Program-made: the position numbers and the translations under genes
Notes under the pieces: generated by a model
The model's input: the letters and a program-made list of their open reading frames with translations, nothing else
Told to the model about the DNA's origin: nothing
The model's database searches: none
Shown here: piece after piece, positions 17,914 to 25,102 of the stretch
How the letters are laid out: each line of letters begins with the position of its first letter
How positions within the stretch are numbered: the first letter of the stretch is position 1
From: Nocardia beijingensis NBRC 16342
GTDB taxonomy: Bacteria > Actinomycetota > Actinomycetes > Mycobacteriales > Mycobacteriaceae
Direction of reading: 5' to 3'
DNA: 64,000 bases
NCBI RefSeq assembly: GCF_001612785.1
Contig: NZ_BDBC01000025.1
Location: 62,001-126,000, forward strand

Positions 17914-19317
17914 TCAGTCCAAGTCGTCGTGCCGCATCAGCAAACGCGCTGCCTCGGTCACCGAACCGGTGAGCGATGGATACACCGAGAAGGTCTGGGC
18001 CAGGTCGTTGACCGTCAGATTGTTCTGTACCGCAAGCGCGATCGGCAGGATCAGCTCCGAGGCGATCGGCGCGACCACGACGCCGCCGATCACCACGCCG
18101 GTCGCCGGACGGCAGAAGATCTTGACGAAACCCCGTCGCAGCCCGGACATCTTGGCGCGCGGGTTCGTGTTCAGCGGCAGCATCACCGTGCGCGCGGGCA
18201 CCTCGCCATTGTCGATCGCGGTCTGGCTGACGCCGACGGTCGCGATCTCCGGCCTGGTGAACACCGCGGAGGCGACGGTCTTCAGGCGGACCGGGCTGAC
18301 GCCTTCCCCGAGCGCGTGGTACATCGCGATGCGTCCCTGCATCGCGGCCACCGAGGCCAGCGGCAGCAGGCCGGTGCAGTCGCCAGCGGCGTAGATGCCC
18401 GGCACCGACGTGCGCGACACCCGATCCACCCGCAGATAGCCGCCGCGATCGAGTTCGATGCCGACTTTCTCCAGCCCGAGGCCGGTGGTGTTGGGTGTGG
18501 AGCCGACGGTCATCAGCGCGTGCGAGCCCGAGACGGTGCGACCGTCGGAGAGCTTGACCACGATGCCGTCGGCGGTGCGCTCCACCGCGTCGGCACGCGC
18601 GTGCTTGACCAGTTCGACGCCGCGCTCGGCGAGCGCGTCCTCCAGCACGAGCGCCGCGTCGGCGTCCTCGCCGGGCAGCACCCGGTCGCGGCTGGAGACC
18701 AGTTTCACCCGCACGCCCATCTCGGTGTAGGCCGAGACGAACTCCGCACCCGTCACACCGGAACCGACGACGACCAGAGTCTCCGGCAACTCCTCCAGGT
18801 CGTAGAGCTGACGCCAGTTGAGGATCCGCTCACCGTCCGGTTCCGCGCCGGGCAGCACCCGCGGGCTGGCTCCGGTCGCGATCAGCACGACCTCGGCCTC
18901 GATGATCTGCTGCGCGCCGTCGGCCAGCTTGGCCAGCACCCGGTGCGCGGCCAGGCCGCTGCCGCGATCGATCAGCTCACCGTAGCCCGCCAGCACGGTC
19001 ACCCCGACGGTCTGCAGCTTGGAGCGGATATCGGAGGACTGCGCCAGCGCCAGCGCCTTGACGCGCGCGTTCACCTCGGACAACTGCACCTGCGCCTGGG
19101 CCGGGTCGAGCGTGATCCCCAGATCGCGAGCGCGGCGCAGATCGGTGCGCACGCCGGTCGAGGCGATGAAGGTCTTGGAGGGGACGCAGTCCCACAGCAC
19201 GCACGCTCCGCCGATGCCGTCGGAATCGACCAGCGTCACCGACGCTCCGTGCTGGGCCGCCACCAGGGCCGCCTCATAGCCGGCCGGTCCGCCACCGATG
19301 ATCGCGATGCGGGTCAT
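17914..19317 (-). CDS. lpdA: NAD(P)H-quinone/disulfide oxidoreductase of the LpdA type
   Basis: A 467-residue member of the pyridine nucleotide-disulfide oxidoreductase family. FAD motif IAIIGGGPAGYEAALVAAQ opens the protein and the NAD(P) motif VVVGSGVTGAEFVSAY is central. The redox-site region reads GGACVLWDCVPSK, so the Cys-x4-Cys pair is present. The C-terminal His-Glu of true lipoamide dehydrogenases is absent (VYPSLTGSVTEAA), so it is unlikely to work as the E3 of 2-oxoacid complexes. By position it matches Rv3303c LpdA, a flavoprotein reported to reduce quinones. It precedes the secreted-protein gene on the same strand. Confidence 0.88.
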   Translation of the reverse strand: MTRIAIIGGGPAGYEAALVAAQHGASVTLVDSDGIGGACVLWDCVPSKTFIASTGVRTDLRRARDLGITLDPAQAQVQLSEVNARVKALALAQSSDIRSKLQTVGVTVLAGYGELIDRGSGLAAHRVLAKLADGAQQIIEAEVVLIATGASPRVLPGAEPDGERILNWRQLYDLEELPETLVVVGSGVTGAEFVSAYTEMGVRVKLVSSRDRVLPGEDADAALVLEDALAERGVELVKHARADAVERTADGIVVKLSDGRTVSGSHALMTVGSTPNTTGLGLEKVGIELDRGGYLRVDRVSRTSVPGIYAAGDCTGLLPLASVAAMQGRIAMYHALGEGVSPVRLKTVASAVFTRPEIATVGVSQTAIDNGEVPARTVMLPLNTNPRAKMSGLRRGFVKIFCRPATGVVIGGVVVAPIASELILPIALAVQNNLTVNDLAQTFSVYPSLTGSVTEAARLLMRHDDLD

Positions 19318-19492
19318 GGATACCTCCGCTCCGTGCTTCGCGCCGGGATCTCCGGCACGGGGTCAACGTTATCCGGCAACCGCCTCGCACCACCGACCGC
19401 GTCACCGGTGCGCAACGGTTCCCCACCGGGCGGCGCGCCGCAGGTGCGGCAATCGAACGCGGTCTGCGAAGGTTATTGGCTACCCTTTGCTG

Positions 19493-19966
19493 GTGCCGAT
19501 CTATGCCGCCTATGGGTCCAACATGGACTCGACGCAGATGCTCGAGCGCTGTCCGCACTCCCCCATGTCCGGGACGGGCTGGTTGGAGGGCTGGCGGCTC
19601 ACCTTCGCCGGTGACGACATCGGCTGGGAAGGGCCTCTCGCGACGGTCGTCGAGGACCCCGGTTCCCGGGTGTTCGTTGTGCTCTACGACGTGTCCCCGG
19701 AGGACGAACAGCGGCTGGACCGCTGGGAGGGCTCGGACTTCGGCATCCACAAGAAGATCCGCCTGCGCGTCACCCGCAACGGCGACGGTGGCGAGTCCAC
19801 GCTGGCCTGGCTCTACGTGCTCGACGCCTACGAGGGCGGCCTGCCATCGGCCCGCTACCTCGGCGTGATCGCCGACGCCGCCGAGAAAGCCGGCGCGCCG
19901 GAGGATTACGTCCACGCCCTACGCACTCGCAACAGCCGCAACGTCGGCCCGGGCAACTTCGGCTGA
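19493..19966 (+). CDS. Gamma-glutamylcyclotransferase-like protein
   Basis: The 157-residue protein begins at GTG 19493 as VPIYAAYGSNMD, the YGSN signature of the gamma-glutamylcyclotransferase fold that binds the substrate carboxylate. The acid in RLDRWEG is the likely catalytic Glu. The C-terminal half (AWLYVLDAYEGGLPSARYLGVI) is also family-like. It corresponds to Rv3304 by order. No ribosome site is present; TACCCT at 19481-19486 could be a -10 for a leaderless transcript. The frame is open upstream, but that part overlaps the divergent lpdA promoter region. Confidence 0.8.
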   Translation: MPIYAAYGSNMDSTQMLERCPHSPMSGTGWLEGWRLTFAGDDIGWEGPLATVVEDPGSRVFVVLYDVSPEDEQRLDRWEGSDFGIHKKIRLRVTRNGDGGESTLAWLYVLDAYEGGLPSARYLGVIADAAEKAGAPEDYVHALRTRNSRNVGPGNFG

Positions 19967-20045
19967 CCGCGCGCCGCAACGCAGGCGGCATGGGCCGTAC
20001 CTCTGGGCCGGGCTGGGCCGGGCTGTGCCGCTGTCACACTCCCGG

Positions 20046-20190
20046 TCGAGCCGAGTGCGAGGCCATCGAGCACGGTTCGCGGCCCGGCTCGTGTCCGAGT
20101 GGGCGAAGCGCATGCGCCGCAGGCGCGAGTCTCGCCCGCTCGGACGCGAGCCATAAGAGGGCCGCGAACACCCAGCGCCGCAGGCGCTGG
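20046..20190 (+). repeat. Palindromic intergenic repeat, copy 2
   Basis: Same design as copy 1. A degenerate flank leads into the left arm TTCGCGGCCCGGCTCGTGTC (20076 onward), which pairs with 20132-20168 (ending GGGCCGCGAA). The small closing hairpin CCAGCGCC-GCA-GGCGCTGG is at 20172-20189 or 20190, touching the 3' end of the amiA-like gene on the other strand. Here the element sits at the end of a gene, where it could also stop transcription from both sides. Confidence 0.85.
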
Positions 20191-20193
20191 AAA

Positions 20194-21456
20194 TCAGACA
20201 GAGCCGAGCGCGAGATTGCTCAGCACCCGGACGCCGACCGCGAGCGCCCGCTCATCGATGTCGAAGGTCGGCTGGTGCAGATCCAGCTGCTCGCCCTCGC
20301 CGGACCAGACGCCGAGGCGCGCCATCGCGCCCGGCACCTCCTCCAGATACCAGGAGAAGTCCTCGCCGCCGCCGGACTGCGGGGTGTCGGCCAGCGCGTC
20401 GGGGCCGAGTGCGCGGATGGCGTCCTCGAAAAGGCGGGTGGAGTGCTCGTCGTTGACCACCGGCGGTACGCCGCGCCGGTAGTTCAGCTGGTAACGCACG
20501 CCCGTCGGAGCGAGCAGGCCGTCGACGATCTCCCGCACCATCGGCTCCAGCAACGACCACGTCGCGTGATCTCCGGTGCGAATGGTGCCGGTGAGCATGC
20601 CGGTCTGCGGAATGGCGTTCGGCGCCTTTCCCGCGCTCACCGCGCCCCACACCATCACGGTGCTGGTGCGCGGGTCGATCCGGCGGCTGAGCAGGCCGGG
20701 CAGGCCGGTGATGACCGAGCCGATCGCGTAGACCAGGTCACTGGTCAGGTGCGGACGCGAGGTGTGGCCGCCGGGCGAGTCGAGCACCAGCTCGATGGTG
20801 TCGGCGGCGGAGGTGATCGCGCCGACGCGGATGCCGACCCGGCCCACCTCCAAGCGCGGGTCGCAGTGCAGCGCGAAGATCCGCTCCACGCCCGTCATCG
20901 CGCCCGCGGCGACCACGTCGATCGCGCCGCCGGGCATGACCTCCTCGGCGGGCTGGAAGACCAGCCGCACGCCGACCGGCAGCCGCGGCACCTCGGCCAG
21001 CGCCAGCGCCGTGCCGAGCAGGATGGTGGTGTGCGCGTCGTGGCCGCAGGCGTGCGAGACGCCGGGGACCGTCGAAGCGAAGGGCAGTCCGGTGAACTCC
21101 TGCAGCGGCAGCGCGTCCATGTCGGCGCGCAGGCCGATCCGCGGTCCTTCCGGCCCGATGTCACAGAGCAGGCCGGTGCCGCCGGGCAGTACCTGCGGCG
21201 TCAGCCCCGCCTTGGTCAGCCACGCCGAGACGAACTCGGTGGTGCCGAACTCGGTACGGGACAGTTCCGGATTGGCGTGGATGTGCCTGCGCCATTGGAC
21301 GAGATCGACCGTGTGGTCGGCCAGCCACGACTCCACCGCTTCCCGCCCTGATCCCCCGGTCTCCGACACTGCGGAGCTGCCGTGGCCCTCCATGGCCACA
21401 CGGACGCCCACTTCCGGGCCCGTCGCCGGCGCCGCAGAACGGCCGGTTGTGCTCAC
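20194..21456 (-). CDS. amiA1: M20 family metallopeptidase/amidohydrolase (AmiA1-like)
   Basis: A 420-residue M20D amidohydrolase. Metal-site and catalytic motifs are visible: HIHANPELSRTE, ADMDALPLQE, VSHACGHDAHTTILLG, FQPAEEVMPGGA and SGGGEDFSWYLEEVPG. Enzymes of this branch hydrolyse N-acyl amino acids or similar amides with two metal ions. The GTG start overlaps the stop of the upstream homologue by GTGA and is preceded by GGAGGA, so the pair is one operon as in the amiB1-amiA1 pair of mycobacteria. ATG at 21393 is an alternative start that would remove the unconserved N-terminus. The substrate is unknown. Confidence 0.88.
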   Translation of the reverse strand: MSTTGRSAAPATGPEVGVRVAMEGHGSSAVSETGGSGREAVESWLADHTVDLVQWRRHIHANPELSRTEFGTTEFVSAWLTKAGLTPQVLPGGTGLLCDIGPEGPRIGLRADMDALPLQEFTGLPFASTVPGVSHACGHDAHTTILLGTALALAEVPRLPVGVRLVFQPAEEVMPGGAIDVVAAGAMTGVERIFALHCDPRLEVGRVGIRVGAITSAADTIELVLDSPGGHTSRPHLTSDLVYAIGSVITGLPGLLSRRIDPRTSTVMVWGAVSAGKAPNAIPQTGMLTGTIRTGDHATWSLLEPMVREIVDGLLAPTGVRYQLNYRRGVPPVVNDEHSTRLFEDAIRALGPDALADTPQSGGGEDFSWYLEEVPGAMARLGVWSGEGEQLDLHQPTFDIDERALAVGVRVLSNLALGSV

Positions 21457-22694
21457 CGAATGTCCTCCTGTCGTTGAACTAGCCGTTGCAACAACCTGTC
21501 TCTATGGATGTCATCGCGGGCGACGGCGATTGCGGTACGCGCGAGCGCGAGCGCACCGTCGAGGACCGCACGATCCGCCGAGGCGTTGACGCTGGCCGCG
21601 GCGAAGCCTGGCTGATGTGTCACCGCTCCACCGGCATCGATGCCGATGACCGGGTGAATGCCCGGAATGACATTGGTGACGTTCCCCATATCGGTGCTGC
21701 CCAGCGGCCGCTGCGCCTCGAACTCCGGAGCGAGCGGCACGCGTCCCAATCCGGCGAGTTGCTCGCGATAGACGAGCAACAACTCCGGATCCGGGGTCAG
21801 CTCGGTATACGTCGGCGCGAGCGTCCGGATCTCGTGGGTGCAGCCGGTCGCGAGGGCGCCCGCCTCGAAGCAAGCCGACGCTCGTCGCATCAGATCGTCG
21901 AGGGATGCGGAGTCGACTGCGCGTAGGTAATACAGCAGTTCCGCACGTCCGGGCACGATGTTGGGAGCTACGCCACCGTCGCCGACTATACCGTGCAGTT
22001 GCTGGCCGGGCAGGAGATGTTGCCGCAGCAACCCGAGGGCGACCTGCGCGACGGTGACCGCGTCGCCCGCGTTGCGCCCCTGCTCAGGGGCCGCGCTCGC
22101 GTGCGCCTCGCGCCCGTGGAAGACCACCGAGACGTCGGCCAGAGCCAGCGAGCGGGCGCCGACGATGTCGAGCGGACCGGGATGCACCATCATCGCCATC
22201 GCGACGTCGTCGAACACGCCGCGTTCCAGCATGAGCACTTTCCCACCGCCGCTCTCCTCGGCGGGCGTGCCGAACACCAGCACCGTGAGGTCCAGCGCGT
22301 CGGCGACCTCGGCCAGACCGAGCGCGGCGCCCACCGCGGACGCAGCGATGATGTTGTGCCCGCAGGCGTGGCCGATCTCGGGCAGCGCGTCGTACTCGGC
22401 GCAGAGGCCGACGGTCAGCGAACCGCTGCCGTAGCGGGCGCGGAAAGCCGTGGGCAGCTCCGCGACGCCGACCTCGATCTCGAAGCCGCGCTCGGCGAGC
22501 GGTGCGATGGTCTTGGCGACGCTGCGGGTCTCCTCGAACGCCAGCTCCGGTTCGTCGTGGATCGCGTGCGAGAGCGCGATCAACTCGGCGGACGCGGCAC
22601 GGATCGCGGCGTCCCCCCGCGCGACAGCGTCGACCCCGCACACGGCGTTGCCGTCGTGTTGCGTTCCCTGAGGCCCGCCGCGCGGTGATGACAT
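21453..22694 (-). CDS. amiB1: M20 family metallopeptidase/amidohydrolase (AmiB1-like)
   Basis: A 413-residue M20 enzyme related to but clearly different from its downstream partner. Motifs include IHDEPELAFEETRS, LCAEYDALPEIGHACGHNI, TPAEESGGGKVLMLERG and GSTDMGNVTNVIPGIHP, the last typical of the aminobenzoyl-glutamate/p-aminobenzoate-like hydrolase branch. Product and partner probably act on different amides. The gene leads a two-gene operon. A 7-bp palindrome and the repeat family lie directly upstream of its ATG. Confidence 0.88.
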   Translation of the reverse strand: MSSPRGGPQGTQHDGNAVCGVDAVARGDAAIRAASAELIALSHAIHDEPELAFEETRSVAKTIAPLAERGFEIEVGVAELPTAFRARYGSGSLTVGLCAEYDALPEIGHACGHNIIAASAVGAALGLAEVADALDLTVLVFGTPAEESGGGKVLMLERGVFDDVAMAMMVHPGPLDIVGARSLALADVSVVFHGREAHASAAPEQGRNAGDAVTVAQVALGLLRQHLLPGQQLHGIVGDGGVAPNIVPGRAELLYYLRAVDSASLDDLMRRASACFEAGALATGCTHEIRTLAPTYTELTPDPELLLVYREQLAGLGRVPLAPEFEAQRPLGSTDMGNVTNVIPGIHPVIGIDAGGAVTHQPGFAAASVNASADRAVLDGALALARTAIAVARDDIHRDRLLQRLVQRQEDIR

Positions 22695-22697
22695 GCA

Positions 22698-22716
22698 ACA
22701 CAGTCTCGCACTGTGT
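22698..22716. promoter_or_regulatory. Palindrome directly upstream of the amiB1-amiA1 operon
   Basis: ACACAGT-CTCGC-ACTGTGT, a perfect 7-bp inverted repeat with a 5-base spacer, ends 4 bases before the amiB1 ATG. Its position and symmetry fit a repressor operator, but it could equally act as a 5' hairpin in the transcript. Confidence 0.4.
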
Positions 22717-22723
22717 TTGATTT

Positions 22724-23160
22724 GCCGCGCTTTCGCGCGGCGTGTTCGCGGCCCCTTTGTGGCTCGCGTGTGCGCGACCGCCGCTTGCTCCTTCGTCGCC
22801 TACGCGGCGGCCGCGCACACGCGAGCCGGGCCGCGAACGGCGCATGCTCGGTCTCGCTTCGCTCGAAAGTCGTGGTTGCGGTGGGCTGGGCGCGTCGGTG
22901 TCGAACGCTGCGACACAGGGCGCGCGGTTCAGAAGGCGGTTTGTTCGGCCGGGCCTCGCACTCGGTGTTCGCGAAGCTCTTGGGGTTCATGTCCAACGGC
23001 GCGCACGCGAGCCGCGGCGGATGGCTGGTCTCGCTTCGCTCGAAAGACGTAGTTGCGGTGCGCTGGGCGCGTCGGTGTCGAACGCCGGGACACAGGGCGC
23101 GCGGTTCAGAAGGCGGGTTTGTTCGGCCGGGCCTCGCACGCTGGGCGCGTCGGTGATCGA
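22724..23160 (-). repeat. Palindromic intergenic repeat, copy 3 (long, partly duplicated)
   Basis: Read on the reverse strand this is the same element with its small hairpin (GCCGCGC-TTTC-GCGCGGC, 22724-22741) facing the amiB1 start. The large hairpin follows (to about 22835), then the conserved flank. The flank block of about 100 bp (GTCGAACGCTGCGACACAGG... to CCGGGCCTCGCAC) occurs twice, near 22862-22965 and 23041-23145, with only a few differences, and a shortened arm lies between them. No protein-coding frame is supported in the interval. Confidence 0.85.
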
Positions 23161-23207
23161 GCACCAAACAGTGCCGAGACGGTGTGCTTTGCTCTCCTCG
23201 TCGACGG

Positions 23208-23912
23208 TCAGCTGGTGGCGAAGGCCAGGTTTTCCGGGGTGGTCGGCACTGCTAGGCCGGCCAGCGCCTTCGCGTGCAGGGCGCGCTTGATCACCGGCAG
23301 GTTGGGCTTGCGGTTGCTCGCCAGCGCCGCCGCGCGCTGGACGGCGGTCGCGAGCAACTGGTCGGCTTCGGCTTTGCCGTCCACGATGCCCGCGGCGATC
23401 GCCTCGTCGGCCGGGTAGCGGTGGCCGGTGGTCATCGCCTGCACGCACACCTGGTTGGTCAGCCGCTCGGTGAGCAGAGCGTTCATCCCGATGGTGAACG
23501 GCATGCCCAGGTGCACCTCGGGCAGGCAGTAGAAGCCGCGATCGGCGCGCATCACCCGGAAGTCGTGCGAAGTGGCCAGCATGGCGCCCGCGCCGAAGGC
23601 ATGGCCGTTGATCGCCGCGACGGTCGGCAGCGGGAAAGCGAGCAGGCGGGTGTAGAGCGAGTGCACGCGATCGAGATAGCCGTGCATCTTGTCCAGATTG
23701 CCGAACAGCCAATCCGTATCGAGACCGTTGCTGAAGAACTTCCCCGTCGCCGTCGTCACCAGCGCGGCAGGCCCCGTGGAACTCTCGACCTCGTCGAGCA
23801 GCCCGTGAAACGCATCGATCCAATCCGGGTGGAATCGGTTCTCGCTGTCCGTCTGCCCCTCGGCCCCGAGGTAGACGACGAACACTTCACCTTGGCGTTC
23901 CAGATACGGCAT
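23208..23912 (-). CDS. Enoyl-CoA hydratase/isomerase (crotonase) family protein
   Basis: A 234-residue crotonase-fold protein. The CoA/oxyanion regions are ALVTTATGKFFSNGLDTDWL and TVAAINGHAFGAGAMLATSHDFRVM. The position of the single catalytic acid in FYCLPEVHLGMPF and the overall size resemble delta3,delta2-enoyl-CoA isomerases rather than hydratases with two Glu. It probably acts in beta-oxidation. It stands between two copies of the repeat family and belongs to no visible operon. Confidence 0.82.
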   Translation of the reverse strand: MPYLERQGEVFVVYLGAEGQTDSENRFHPDWIDAFHGLLDEVESSTGPAALVTTATGKFFSNGLDTDWLFGNLDKMHGYLDRVHSLYTRLLAFPLPTVAAINGHAFGAGAMLATSHDFRVMRADRGFYCLPEVHLGMPFTIGMNALLTERLTNQVCVQAMTTGHRYPADEAIAAGIVDGKAEADQLLATAVQRAAALASNRKPNLPVIKRALHAKALAGLAVPTTPENLAFATS

Positions 23913-24096
23913 GCGGTGCAGCGTAACGGGCCGCGCCCGACGCCCCTACTCACGGGTAGCACTCACCCCGCAGACCACGACGCCAACCGCTCCCCGGTGA
24001 TCACCGGTCCATCGCAGGCTTCCAAGCCGCCCGTTGCAACCCACAGGAGCAGTCGAACCCCCGACGCGCCCAGCGCACCCACAAATCAGGCTTTGG

Positions 24097-24302
24097 ACCG
24101 CGCGGCCTGTGGCCCAGCGTTCGACACCGACGCGCCCAGCCCACCGCAACCACGTCTTTCGAGCGAAGCGAGACCGAGCATGCGCCGTTCGCGGCCCGGC
24201 TCGCGTGTGCGCGGCCGCCACGTACGCGACGAAGGAGCAAGCGGCGGTCGCGCACACGCGAGCCATAAGTGGGCCGCGAACACCCAGCGCCGCAGGCGCT
24301 GG
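24097..24302 (+). repeat. Palindromic intergenic repeat, copy 4
   Basis: The flank (AGCGTTCGACACCGACGCGC and GAGCGAAGCGAGACCGAGCA) matches copies 1 and 3. The hairpin arms run from TTCGCGGCCCGGCTCGCGTG (about 24189) to GGGCCGCGAA (about 24280), and the small hairpin CCAGCGCC-GCA-GGCGCTGG ends at 24302, about 20 bases before the downstream gene start. The small hairpin is identical to that of copy 2, while the arms follow copy 3, so arms and hairpins appear to be shuffled within the family. Confidence 0.85.
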
Positions 24303-24309
24303 AATCCAC

Positions 24310-24315
24310 TATCGT
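24310..24315 (+). promoter_or_regulatory. Candidate -10 box of the purine nucleoside phosphorylase gene
   Basis: TATCGT lies 7 bases before the ATG with no ribosome site between, as expected for a leaderless transcript. The small hairpin of repeat copy 4 ends 7 bases upstream of it. Confidence 0.4.
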
Positions 24316-24322
24316 GACGATC

Positions 24323-25102
24323 ATGCTTGCCGAACAGGCCGCTGAGGCGATCGCCGAACGTACGGGAGTGTCACGTCACCGGGTCGCGGTGGTGCTCGGG
24401 TCCGGCTGGCAGGACGCGGCCGCGGAGATCGGGGCGCCGCGGGCGTCGGTGCCGATGCCGGAGTTGCCCGGGTTCGGGACGCCGACCGCGCAGGGCCATG
24501 TCGGCGTGATCCATTCCGTTCAGGTGGACCACAACGACGTGCTGCTGCTGATGGGCCGTCAGCACCTCTACGAGGGATATCAGCCCGCCGACGTGGTGCA
24601 CCCGGTATCGGCGGCCGTGGCGGCCGGCGCGGAGATCGTCGTGCTGACCAACGCGGCGGGCGGTATCCGATCCGGCCTCCGGGTTGGTGAGCCGGTGCTG
24701 ATCAGCGACCATCTCAACCTGACCGCCCGCACGCCGCTGGCCGGTGCGACCTTCGTCGACCTGGTCGATGCCTGGGATCCGCAGTTGCGGGCGTTGGCCA
24801 GGGAGATCGATCCGAGCCTGACCGAAGGCGTCTACGCGGGCCTCACCGGGCCGCAGTACGAGACGCCCGCCGAGATCCGGATGCTGCGCACGATCGGCGC
24901 GGATCTGGTCGGCATGTCCACGGTGCTCGAGGCCATCGCCGCTCGCGCGCTCGGTGCGCGGCTGCTGGGCATCTCGCTGGTCACCAACTTGGCCGCGGGG
25001 GTGACGGGCGAACATCTGTCCCATGCGGAGGTGCTCGCCGAAGGGCATGCCGCCGCGCCCCGGCTCGGCAAACTGCTGCGCGGCGTGCTGGAACGGGTCT
25101 AG
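24323..25102 (+). CDS. deoD: Purine nucleoside phosphorylase
   Basis: A 259-residue trimeric-type (PNP/MTAP, PunA) enzyme that cleaves purine nucleosides with phosphate. Landmarks: VAVVLGSGWQDAA (phosphate loop), GRQHLYEGYQPADVVHPV, LTNAAGGIRSGLRVGEPVLISDHLN (base and sugar site), TGPQYETPAEIRMLRTIGADLVGMSTVLE. By locus it is the M. tuberculosis deoD (Rv3307) gene. I chose the ATG at 24323; a GTG nine bases upstream is possible. The next gene starts on the base after its stop codon. Confidence 0.93.
   Translation: MLAEQAAEAIAERTGVSRHRVAVVLGSGWQDAAAEIGAPRASVPMPELPGFGTPTAQGHVGVIHSVQVDHNDVLLLMGRQHLYEGYQPADVVHPVSAAVAAGAEIVVLTNAAGGIRSGLRVGEPVLISDHLNLTARTPLAGATFVDLVDAWDPQLRALAREIDPSLTEGVYAGLTGPQYETPAEIRMLRTIGADLVGMSTVLEAIAARALGARLLGISLVTNLAAGVTGEHLSHAEVLAEGHAAAPRLGKLLRGVLERV

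Noticed and set aside
17278..19614. 778-codon forward frame across the secreted protein and lpdA genes
   Set aside because: It is antisense to two well-supported genes and its translation is low-complexity Arg/His/Gln without any domain.
20046..24302. Palindromic elements considered as ordinary terminators or tRNA-like genes
   Set aside because: They are far longer than terminators, lack T-tracts, share flanks between loci and have no cloverleaf or anticodon arm.
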